DNA from: Saccharothrix sp. NRRL B-16314
Lineage (GTDB): Bacteria > Actinomycetota > Actinomycetes > Mycobacteriales > Pseudonocardiaceae
DNA: 51,522 nt
NCBI RefSeq assembly: GCF_000716595.1
Contig: NZ_JNXC01000042.1
Coordinates: 1-51,522, forward strand
Reading direction: 5' to 3'
Shown here: positions 7,268 through 14,480 of the stretch, in pieces
Numbering within the stretch: the stretch's first letter is position 1
How the letters are laid out: every line of letters begins with the position of its first letter
Notes under the pieces: model-generated
Told to the model about the DNA's origin: nothing
Seen by the model: the letters and a program-made list of their open reading frames with translations, nothing else
Databases searched by the model: none
Translations under genes and position numbers: made by a program

Positions 7268-9040
7268 GTGAGTGCCCACCACCAAGAGGTGCCGTCGCTG
7301 CTGGAACGGATCGCCACGACGATGTCGCAGGCGATCGGCCGGGTCCGTGCGGACCTGACCGGCGCGGACCCGGTGGTGCGACGATCCGACCGCGCCGACT
7401 TCCAGTGCAACGCGCCTCTCGCGCTGGCCAAGCGCGTCGGCGTCAAGCCGGTCGAGCTGGCCGCGTCGGTGGTGGCCGGGCTCGACGTGGACGGTGACGC
7501 GGTGATCGCGTCGGTGGAGCCGTCCGGGCCGGGCTTCCTCAACGTCACCGTGACGGGTGAAGCGGTCTGGGAGCAGGTCGCCGCCCGCCTGGCCGACGCG
7601 CGCCTGGGCCTGGGCCTGCCCGAGCTCGGTCGCCGGGTGGTGGTCGACTACTCCGCGCCCAACATCGCCAAGGAGATGCACGTCGGGCACCTGCGCACGA
7701 CGATCATCGGTGACAGCCTCGCGCGGGTGACGGGGTTCCTCGGCGCGGACGTGCTGCGGCAGAACCACCTGGGCGACTTCGGCACGCAGTTCGGGATGCT
7801 GATCCAGTACCTCGACGAGCACCCCGACGCGGCGTGGCACCAGGACGAGCTGGGCGACGGCACCTCGGCGGTGTCGGCACTGGACGGCTTGTACCGGTCG
7901 GCTCGGGCGAAGTTCGACGCGGACCCGGGCTTCGCCGACCGGTCCCGGTCGCGGGTCGTCGCCCTCCAGTCGGGCGATCCGGGGACGGTCGCGGTCTGGC
8001 AGGACATCGTCGCCGAGTCCGAGCGGTCGTTCCGCGCGATCTACGACCGGTTGACCGTGCTGCTCACGCCCGAGGACTCGGTCGGGGAATCGTTCTACAA
8101 CCCGATGTTGGGTGACACCGTCGAAGAGTTGACCGAGGCCGGTCTGGCGGTGGCGAGCGACGGGGCGCTCGTCTTCTACTCGCAGGAGGTGTCCGGCCCG
8201 GACGGCAGGCCCGTCACGCTGATGATCCGCAAGCGCGACGGCGGGTACGGCTACGACGCCACCGACCTGGCCACCATCCGCTACCGCCTGCGCGACCTCA
8301 AGGCCAACCGGCTGATCTACGTCACCGACTCGCGCCAGGCGCTGCACTTCCAACTGGTCTTCGAGGCGGCCCGGAGCGCCGGTTGGCTCACCGACAGCGT
8401 CACCGCCGAACACGCCGCCTACGGCACGATCCTGGGGCCCGACGGGACACCGTTCAAGACCAGGGCGGGTGGCACGGTCCGCCTGATGGACCTGCTCGAC
8501 GACGCGGTGTCGCGGGCGCGGGCGGTCGTCGCGGAGAAGAACCCCGGTCTCGACGCGGCCGAACTCGACCGGATCGCCGAGTCGGCGGGCATCGCCGCGG
8601 TGAAGTACGCCGACCTGTCGACCTCACGGGTGAAGGACTACTCCTTCGACGTCGACCGGATGGTGTCCTTCACCGGCAACACCGGGGTCTACCTCCAGTA
8701 CGCCCACGCCCGGATCAGCTCGATCCTGCGCAACGCCGGCGATCTCGGCACGACGGTCGACAGCACCATCCCGCTGGAGCCCGCCGAACGGGACCTCGGC
8801 TTGGCGCTCGACGCCTACGGTGCGGTCGTCACGGAGGTCGCCGCGACCCTCGAACCGCACCGGCTCTGCGGCTACCTCTACGAGCTGGCCCGCGTCTTCA
8901 CCACCTTCTACGAAGCCTGCCCCGTCCTGAAGGCCGACGAGCCCGTGCGCGGCAACCGGCTGGCGCTGTGCACGCTCGCCGCACGGACCCTCGGCCACGG
9001 GCTCGACCTGCTGGGGATCGCCGCGCCGCAACGGATGTAG
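7268..9040 (+). CDS. argS: arginyl-tRNA synthetase, E. coli/eukaryote sequence type
   Basis: A 590-residue class I synthetase that charges tRNA-Arg. The order is an N-terminal Add1 domain, the HIGH motif as HVGH at residues 138-141 inside SAPNIAKEMHVGHLRTTI, the catalytic core with NHLGDFGTQFGMLI, the FKTRAGGTV stretch that replaces a standard KMSKS, and a C-terminal DALR anticodon domain ending in APQRM. The GTG at 7268 lies nine bases after AAGGAGG. From memory, the usual actinobacterial ArgRS has SANPTGPxHxG around the HIGH motif and sits beside lysA. This one differs in both respects and may be a second copy. Confidence 0.93.
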   Translation: MSAHHQEVPSLLERIATTMSQAIGRVRADLTGADPVVRRSDRADFQCNAPLALAKRVGVKPVELAASVVAGLDVDGDAVIASVEPSGPGFLNVTVTGEAVWEQVAARLADARLGLGLPELGRRVVVDYSAPNIAKEMHVGHLRTTIIGDSLARVTGFLGADVLRQNHLGDFGTQFGMLIQYLDEHPDAAWHQDELGDGTSAVSALDGLYRSARAKFDADPGFADRSRSRVVALQSGDPGTVAVWQDIVAESERSFRAIYDRLTVLLTPEDSVGESFYNPMLGDTVEELTEAGLAVASDGALVFYSQEVSGPDGRPVTLMIRKRDGGYGYDATDLATIRYRLRDLKANRLIYVTDSRQALHFQLVFEAARSAGWLTDSVTAEHAAYGTILGPDGTPFKTRAGGTVRLMDLLDDAVSRARAVVAEKNPGLDAAELDRIAESAGIAAVKYADLSTSRVKDYSFDVDRMVSFTGNTGVYLQYAHARISSILRNAGDLGTTVDSTIPLEPAERDLGLALDAYGAVVTEVAATLEPHRLCGYLYELARVFTTFYEACPVLKADEPVRGNRLALCTLAARTLGHGLDLLGIAAPQRM

Positions 9041-9044
9041 TCGC

Positions 9045-9060
9045 CCCTCCGCGCGGAGGG
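9045..9060 (+). terminator. hairpin after argS
   Basis: A perfect 16-bp palindrome, CCCTCCGC followed by GCGGAGGG, begins five bases after the argS stop codon. There is no T-tract, which is usual in such GC-rich DNA. Confidence 0.6.
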
Positions 9061-9111
9061 CCGGGCTGTGGCAGCAGCCAACGGTCAGGCCATCCGCGCG
9101 GAGGCCGGTGA

Positions 9112-9143
9112 TCAGAGGCCGACGGTCAGAGGCCGACGGTCAG
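9112..9143. repeat. 14-bp tandem duplication over a stop codon
   Basis: The unit TCAGAGGCCGACGG occurs at 9112-9125 and 9126-9139, with a third partial TCAG. The stop codon of the minus-strand secreted protein is the TCA at 9126-9128. The duplication therefore lies exactly at the gene end. Confidence 0.8.
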
Positions 9144-9653
9144 GACACCCAGGAGCGTCAGCTGGGAAATCCCGGTGGTCGCGCAGCTGATCGGGTCGGG
9201 GTTGAGCGCGGTGAGTTGCATCTTCGCCGGTTCGGTGGCGAACGTGCCGCTGGTGATCGAACCGAGCAGCAGGATGACGATGTTCGCGCCGACCCGGCTG
9301 GAAGTCCTGTTGTAGGAGTACGTGCTGGGCGCGACGGTGGGGTCGGTCCAGGTGAAGACCCGGGTGCCGCTGCCCTGGTAGAAGACCTGCGTGCAGCTGT
9401 AGTCCGGCAGCGTGGCGGTCTCGGTGTACGAGCCGGTGGCGGCGGAGCCGTTGGTGCAGTTGAACAACTGCCCCTGGACGGTGACCGTGACCGTCTGCGG
9501 GGTGTTGGTCACCGGCTGGCTGAAGGACACCACTTCGTTGACCGCGCACGTCTGCCCGGCGTCCGCGTGCGCTGCCGGCGCCACGCCGGACAACGCCGCT
9601 GAAGCCACCAGGCACGCGGTCGCGATGCGCACGACGGCTTTGATCCCGTTCAT
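9126..9653 (-). CDS. secreted hypothetical protein
   Basis: A 175-residue protein with a clear Sec signal peptide (positively charged start, hydrophobic core, cleavage after AHA near residue 30). The mature part is rich in Thr, Ser and Val, has four cysteines (two likely disulphides) and short alternating strands, suggesting an all-beta extracellular domain. I recognise no family. The ATG at 9653 is preceded by AGGGG. It is convergent with argS across a hairpin. Confidence 0.72.
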   Translation of the reverse strand: MNGIKAVVRIATACLVASAALSGVAPAAHADAGQTCAVNEVVSFSQPVTNTPQTVTVTVQGQLFNCTNGSAATGSYTETATLPDYSCTQVFYQGSGTRVFTWTDPTVAPSTYSYNRTSSRVGANIVILLLGSITSGTFATEPAKMQLTALNPDPISCATTGISQLTLLGVLTVGL

Positions 9654-9747
9654 CCGCGAACCCCTTCAGGTGTTCGGATCGACATGGACTACATCGCCGG
9701 GTTTCACCACCGCGTTACAGGGCGATCACTCTCCGTGGGAGACCGCG

Positions 9748-10317
9748 TCAGGGCGGTGGCCAGTGGCTCAGCAGGACGTGAAGGGCTTCGAGGGTCCTGG
9801 ACCAGGAAGCGTCGGTGTCGCGGGGCGTGTGGCTGAAACCGCCTGCCGCCTCCAGGCTGGTGTACCCGTGGAACGTGCTGTGCAGGAGCCTCACCGCGTC
9901 GGTCTGGGCCGGCTCGGGGAGGTCGTAGCCGCGCAGGATCGCCCGTGTCATCTCCGAGTGCCTGCCCGCCGCGCTGGTGGCCGCGACCTCCGGGGGCAGC
10001 GGGACCTGCATCGCGGCGTACCTGCCCGGGTGGTCCTTCGCGTAGTCGCGGTAGGCGTTGGCGAACGCGACCAGGGCGTCCTTGCCCGCACGGCCCGCCA
10101 GGGCGGCGGCGACCCGGTCGGCGAGTTCCGCCAGGGCCAGCACCGCCACACGTTGCCGCAACTCCTGCGCGTTGCCGACGTGCGAGTACAGGCTCGCGTC
10201 CCGGACGCCGAACCCGCGTGCGAGCGCCGAGACGGTCACGTTCGCGAAGCCGACTTCGTCGGCCAGGTCGGCAGCCGCCTGGACCAGACGTTCGGAGGTC
10301 ACCCCGGCGCGTGGCAT
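9748..10317 (-). CDS. TetR/AcrR family repressor (WHG C-terminal type)
   Basis: A 189-residue regulator. Residues ~5-55 form the DNA-binding domain (SERLVQAAADLADEVGFANVTVSALARGFGVRDASLYSHVGN). The C-terminal part, with HSTFHGYTSLEAAGGF, matches the WHG ligand-binding domain. The ATG at 10317 follows GGGTGA. It is divergent from the FBP gene at 10400, and the 82-bp gap holds a palindrome that probably serves for autoregulation and perhaps control of the neighbour. The ligand is unknown. Confidence 0.87.
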   Translation of the reverse strand: MPRAGVTSERLVQAAADLADEVGFANVTVSALARGFGVRDASLYSHVGNAQELRQRVAVLALAELADRVAAALAGRAGKDALVAFANAYRDYAKDHPGRYAAMQVPLPPEVAATSAAGRHSEMTRAILRGYDLPEPAQTDAVRLLHSTFHGYTSLEAAGGFSHTPRDTDASWSRTLEALHVLLSHWPPP

Positions 10318-10333
10318 GTCACCCTTTCCCAAA

Positions 10334-10348
10334 CCTAGAACCTCTAGG
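10334..10348. promoter_or_regulatory. TetR operator candidate
   Basis: Perfect inverted repeat CCTAGA-ACC-TCTAGG, 17 bp upstream of the TetR start and about 50 bp upstream of the divergent FBP gene. Confidence 0.6.
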
Positions 10349-10386
10349 CTAACACCTAACAGTTTGCCCTGTCTGTCTAGGGGGCG

Positions 10387-10402
10387 TAGTTTTTGGTTCA
10401 TG
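10387..10402 (+). promoter_or_regulatory. -10 box and leaderless ATG of the FBP gene
   Basis: TAGTTT (10387-10392) ends seven bases before the ATG at 10400, and no ribosome site precedes the ATG. This is consistent with a leaderless transcript. Confidence 0.45.
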
Positions 10403-10894
10403 AGGCCGCTGAGTGAGCGCGAGATCCGCGCGTCGTTCGTGAACTGCACCAAGGGCGAGGCGAAGCGCCTTGCACTGCCCACGGACCTGTCCACGCGACC
10501 GTGGGACGACCTGGACTTCCTCGGGTGGCGCGATCCCTCGGCGCCGCAGCGGGCCCACTTGGTCGTCGAGTCCGGTGACGGTCTCGTCGGCGTGGCGCTG
10601 CGCTCGGCGTCGTCGTACGCCGGTCGGCCGCGGCGCGGCATGTGCTCGCTGTGCCTGACCACGCACCCGGGAGACGGCGTCTCGCTGATGACCGCGCGCA
10701 AAGCGGGGCGGAGCGGTCAGCAGGGCGACTCCGTGGGGGTCTACATCTGCGCCGATCTGGGCTGTTCGCTGTACGTGCGCGGGAAGAAGGACGCCGGCCC
10801 CGGCGGGCGGCTCCACGAGTCGCTCACGCTGGAGGAGAAGATCGACCGGACCACGGCCAAGCTCACCGGCTTCCTCGACCGGGTGATCGGGTGA
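10400..10894 (+). CDS. FBP/FusB-like EF-G-binding protein
   Basis: A 164-residue protein with an N-terminal helical part (LSEREIRASFVNCTKGEAKRL) and a C-terminal treble-clef zinc finger. The finger shows CSLC (GMCSLCLTTHPGD) and, after a loop, CADLGC. Family members (FBP_C, FusB/FusC) bind translation elongation factor G and release it from stalled ribosomes, and FusB-type proteins give fusidic acid resistance. The ATG at 10400 has no ribosome site and is probably leaderless. It is divergent from the TetR gene, suggesting it may belong to that regulator's response. Confidence 0.82.
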   Translation: MRPLSEREIRASFVNCTKGEAKRLALPTDLSTRPWDDLDFLGWRDPSAPQRAHLVVESGDGLVGVALRSASSYAGRPRRGMCSLCLTTHPGDGVSLMTARKAGRSGQQGDSVGVYICADLGCSLYVRGKKDAGPGGRLHESLTLEEKIDRTTAKLTGFLDRVIG

Positions 10895-10904
10895 CCCGCG
10901 GGCG

Positions 10905-11828
10905 TCAACAAGCGTCGCCGGGCGGGGTGGCCGCGGCGGTGAACTCCAGTCGGACCTGGTCGGAGCGGGGCAGGACGATCGCCGTGCCGTCCGACGACGT
11001 CCACCCGGCCGGCAGCAGGACGTACTGGTTCCCTGACTGGAGCAGCAGCTTGAGGCCGTCGTAGCGGTACTTGTAGGCGGACTCGGGACGTGCGCACTCG
11101 ACTTCCTCCACGCCGTTCGCGGCGAAGTTGAGGCTCTTCGCGCTGAACAGGAGCACGTGCGGCCTCGCCGGAATGGCGGCCTCCGTCTCGGACGCCCGGC
11201 GGACGCCGACCGCGCTGGAGTAGTCGCTGACCGCCCAGAACAGGCCGACGCTCACCAGCACGAAGATGATCACCCATTCCGCGACGGCCGTCCCGGACGC
11301 CCCGTCCACCGCACCTGCCATCACCCGGCGCCAGGTGAAGACGAGCAGCAGAACACCGGCGGCGAAACTCATCCCCGGCAGGCCGGCGTCGTCCTCGAAC
11401 GGTCGCGGGTCGATCGCGACGATCACGGCGGCGCCGACCAGGACCACCCCGACGACCCCCGCGAGCGGGGTGCAGACGCGCAGAATCTCCTGCCAGGTGC
11501 GCTCGGCCAGTCGGGCGCGCAGGTAGCGGATCGCGCACATCACGACGAGCACCGACGCCGAGAGCACCGCGAGCGGGATGTAGATGCCGTCGACACCGCG
11601 GACCAGGATGATGTCCGTGCTCTCGCCGAGCACCGTGTAGTGCACTCCGAAATGCGCGAAGAACACCTGGGTGTAGAGGAACCCGAAGTGGAACACCAGG
11701 GCGGTCAGCAGAGTCGCGTTGGCGAGCACCGAACCGACGACTTTCAGCGCGCGTGCCGGTCCCGATGTCTCGCCGTCGTCCGCGGACTCCGGACCGGACA
11801 CGTGCGGGTGGTCGAGCAGGCTGGACAT
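10905..11828 (-). CDS. four-helix membrane protein with C-terminal extracytoplasmic domain
   Basis: A 307-residue protein. After a polar N-terminus come about four or five transmembrane helices (LANATLLTALVFHFGFLY, IPLAVLSASVLVVMCAI, VVGVVLVGAAVIVAI, AEWVIIFVLVSVGLFWAV). A ~90-residue soluble tail follows, with YDGLKLLLQSGNQYVLLP and an all-beta look. The ATG at 11828 lies one base after the stop of the lipoprotein gene, so the two are translationally coupled and likely act together at the membrane. I recognise no family. Confidence 0.75.
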   Translation of the reverse strand: MSSLLDHPHVSGPESADDGETSGPARALKVVGSVLANATLLTALVFHFGFLYTQVFFAHFGVHYTVLGESTDIILVRGVDGIYIPLAVLSASVLVVMCAIRYLRARLAERTWQEILRVCTPLAGVVGVVLVGAAVIVAIDPRPFEDDAGLPGMSFAAGVLLLVFTWRRVMAGAVDGASGTAVAEWVIIFVLVSVGLFWAVSDYSSAVGVRRASETEAAIPARPHVLLFSAKSLNFAANGVEEVECARPESAYKYRYDGLKLLLQSGNQYVLLPAGWTSSDGTAIVLPRSDQVRLEFTAAATPPGDAC

Positions 11829-11829
11829 G

Positions 11830-12585
11830 TCAACCGCCGTCAGGGCTCGTCGCGGGCACGGTGGTCGGCTCGGCGGTCTGCGCGGTAGTCGGCTCAGCGG
11901 TCGGCTCGGTGCCGCGCGCAGTGGCACGCGCGGTCTCCTGCGTCGTCGTGGTCGAGCGCTCGGCTGACGTGGTGACCGACGGCGCGGTGACCTCAGGCCG
12001 GTTCTTGTTCTCCGAGCACGGGTTCCTCACCACGATGGTGATGACCATGCCGCGATGGGGAGGCTTGGGCCAGTCCGTGCTGGACACCGAGCAGTCCTCG
12101 CCGACGAAACCGGGCTCGTCGAGGAAGACCACGTCGATGGTGACGTCGCAGAGGTCGGGCCCGCACTCCTTGGCGAGCTCGGTGCGGAAGTACTCGCGCC
12201 GAGGACCGAGCGTGGGGTTCTGCTGGGACGGGTCGAACTTGATCGGACTGCCCAGCGCGCCCGGCTGTTTGCCCTTGCTGGTCGTTCCGGCGGTCCCGCC
12301 CCGGGTGGGCTGACCGCCCGGGGGCGGATCAGTCGCGGATTCTCGACCAGGAGGCTCGACGCCAGGGGTTTCGACGCCAGGGGTTTCGACACCGGGTTCC
12401 GCGCCCGTGGGTTCGGTGCCCGTCGGGTCGGTGCCCGCTTCCGCACCCGGCTGACCCGTGCCGTTGTCCGCCGAGGACTGCACCGAATCCCGAGCGACCT
12501 CATCGCCGGGAGCGGGACGACTTCCGCACCCGGCGGTGAGCGCCGCGACCATGACCAACGAACCGACTGTCGTGCACCAACGCAT
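11830..12585 (-). CDS. lipoprotein with low-complexity linkers
   Basis: A 251-residue lipoprotein. A lipobox (LTAGC) puts the lipidated Cys near residue 20. A Pro/Thr/Glu/Gly-rich linker follows, with the repeat GVETPGVETPGVEPPG encoded by near-identical 18-bp units around 12355-12405. A compact ~90-residue domain comes next, with four cysteines (ECGPDLC, EDCS, RNPC) and VTIDVVFLDEPG. The end is a Thr/Glu-rich tail. GGAGGTG precedes the ATG at 12585. It is coupled to the downstream membrane protein. Function is unknown. Confidence 0.75.
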   Translation of the reverse strand: MRWCTTVGSLVMVAALTAGCGSRPAPGDEVARDSVQSSADNGTGQPGAEAGTDPTGTEPTGAEPGVETPGVETPGVEPPGRESATDPPPGGQPTRGGTAGTTSKGKQPGALGSPIKFDPSQQNPTLGPRREYFRTELAKECGPDLCDVTIDVVFLDEPGFVGEDCSVSSTDWPKPPHRGMVITIVVRNPCSENKNRPEVTAPSVTTSAERSTTTTQETARATARGTEPTAEPTTAQTAEPTTVPATSPDGG

Positions 12586-12667
12586 CGTTCCCACCTCCGA
12601 AGGGGCGATGACAACCCCTACGGTGGAAGAGGCCTTCGCGGCCGAGCGGGATACACGACGTCCTGGT

Positions 12668-14392
12668 TCAGCGCTTGAACACCAGCGCCTGCCACGGCGG
12701 CAGTTCCACCCGGCCGGTCGAGAGCCGGAGGTCTTCCGTGTTCGCCAGGACCACGTCGTCGACCGACCACTCGGGGTCGAGCTCGGCCACCTGCGTGGTG
12801 CCGCTGAGGTTGGCCACGACCAGCAGCCGCGCGTCGTCCAACGTGCGTTCGAAGGCGTAGACGTGCGGGTGCTCGGGCAGGAGCATGCGGAAGTCGCCCA
12901 ACGCCACGACCGGGAACTTGTGCCGCAGTTCGATCAGCTGCCGGTAGTGGTGGAACACCGAGCGCGGGTCGTCGTACTGGGCCTCGGCGTTGAGCCAGGT
13001 GTGGTTCGGGTTGACCGCGATCCACGGCTCGCCGGTGGTGAACCCGGAGTTGGGCGTCGAGTCCCACTGCACCGGGGTGCGGGCGTTGTCGCGACCCATC
13101 GCCCGCAGACCGCGCAACACCGACTCGGGGTCACCGCCCGCCGCCAGCGAGTGCCGGTAGTGGTTGAGCGACTCCACGTCGCGCAGCTCGCCCACGCCGG
13201 CGAACGGCGCGTTCGTCATCCCCAGCTCTTCGCCCTGGTAGACGTACGGCGTGCCGCGATGCAGGTGCAGCACCGTCGCCAGCGCGGTCGCCGACTCACG
13301 CCGGAAGTCGCCGTCGTCGCCGAACCGGGACACCACCCGGGGCTGGTCGTGGTTGTTCCAGTACAGGCTGTTCCAGCCCGTGTCGCCCAACGCCGTCTGC
13401 CACCGGTTCAGCGACGCCTTCAGGTCACGGAGGTCCAGCGGCTTCGGGTCGAACTTGCCGCCGGGACCGTGGTCGAGCGACACGTGCTCGAACTGGAACA
13501 CCATGTCCAGCTCACGCCGCGCCGGATCGGTGAACCGCTTCGCCTGCTCCACCGTGACGCCGGGCATCTCCCCCACCGTCAGCAGCTCACCCGGCCGTCC
13601 CTCGAACACCTCGCGGTGCATCTCGTGCAGGAATTCGTGGATGCGCGGTCCGTTGCCGTAGTGCGGGAAGCCGTCACCCAGGCCACCGGCGGCGGTCGAC
13701 GCGCCGTCCGACAACGCCGGGTCCTTCGAGATCAGGTTGATGACGTCCATCCGGAACCCGTTCACGCCCCGGTCCAGCCACCACCGCATCATCGCGTAGA
13801 CCGCCTGCCGGACCTCCGGGTTCTCCCAGTTCAGGTCCGGCTGCTTGCGGTCGAACAGGTGCAGGTAGTACTCCCCTGTCGTCTCGTCCAACGTCCACGA
13901 CGGACCGGAGAAGAACGACGCCCAGTTCGTCGGCTCCGCGCCCGGCTGCCCCGCCTCGAAGCCGTCCCTCGGTGGGCGCCACCAGTACCAGTCCCGCTTC
14001 GGGTTGTCCGTGGACGAGCGGGACTCCACGAACCACGGGTGCTCGTCGGAGGTGTGGTTGACCACCAGGTCCATCACCAGCTTCATGCCCCGCGCGTGCA
14101 CCTCGGCCAGCAGCCGGTCGAAGTCCTCCAACGTCCCGAACACCGGGTCGATCGCCTGGTAGTCCGAGATGTCGTACCCGTTGTCCGCGTGCGGCGAGGC
14201 GTAGACGGGCGACAACCAGATCACGTCGACACCGAGCCGTTCCAGGTGGTCCAGCCGTGACGTCAGCCCGACCAGGTCGCCGACGCCGTCGCCGTCCGAG
14301 TCGGCGAAGCTGCGCGGGTACACCTGGTACACCACGGCCGAGGTCCACCACGCGGGGGCGGTTCCGGTCGTGCCGGTCTGGTCGAGACTCAT
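12668..14392 (-). CDS. GH13 alpha-glucosidase (oligo-1,6-glucosidase type)
   Basis: A 574-residue cytoplasmic glycoside hydrolase. Conserved regions in order are MDLVVNH, GFRMDVINL (nucleophile Asp216), GEMPGV (acid/base Glu275) and NHDQPR (Asp349). In the family, Val after the nucleophile (RMDV) goes with alpha-1,6 activity, so isomaltose or panose is a likely substrate; alpha-1,4 activity cannot be excluded. It lacks a signal peptide, so it acts on imported oligosaccharides, but no transporter or regulator is adjacent. The ATG at 14392 follows GGAAGAGGACGCCG. Confidence 0.9.
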   Translation of the reverse strand: MSLDQTGTTGTAPAWWTSAVVYQVYPRSFADSDGDGVGDLVGLTSRLDHLERLGVDVIWLSPVYASPHADNGYDISDYQAIDPVFGTLEDFDRLLAEVHARGMKLVMDLVVNHTSDEHPWFVESRSSTDNPKRDWYWWRPPRDGFEAGQPGAEPTNWASFFSGPSWTLDETTGEYYLHLFDRKQPDLNWENPEVRQAVYAMMRWWLDRGVNGFRMDVINLISKDPALSDGASTAAGGLGDGFPHYGNGPRIHEFLHEMHREVFEGRPGELLTVGEMPGVTVEQAKRFTDPARRELDMVFQFEHVSLDHGPGGKFDPKPLDLRDLKASLNRWQTALGDTGWNSLYWNNHDQPRVVSRFGDDGDFRRESATALATVLHLHRGTPYVYQGEELGMTNAPFAGVGELRDVESLNHYRHSLAAGGDPESVLRGLRAMGRDNARTPVQWDSTPNSGFTTGEPWIAVNPNHTWLNAEAQYDDPRSVFHHYRQLIELRHKFPVVALGDFRMLLPEHPHVYAFERTLDDARLLVVANLSGTTQVAELDPEWSVDDVVLANTEDLRLSTGRVELPPWQALVFKR

Positions 14393-14480
14393 CGGCGTCC
14401 TCTTCCCGGGGTCGGTCGCACGTCAGCCCCAGTCCACCACTCCGCGCACGGGCGTGCACCCACGGCGCCGTCGGTGGAGG

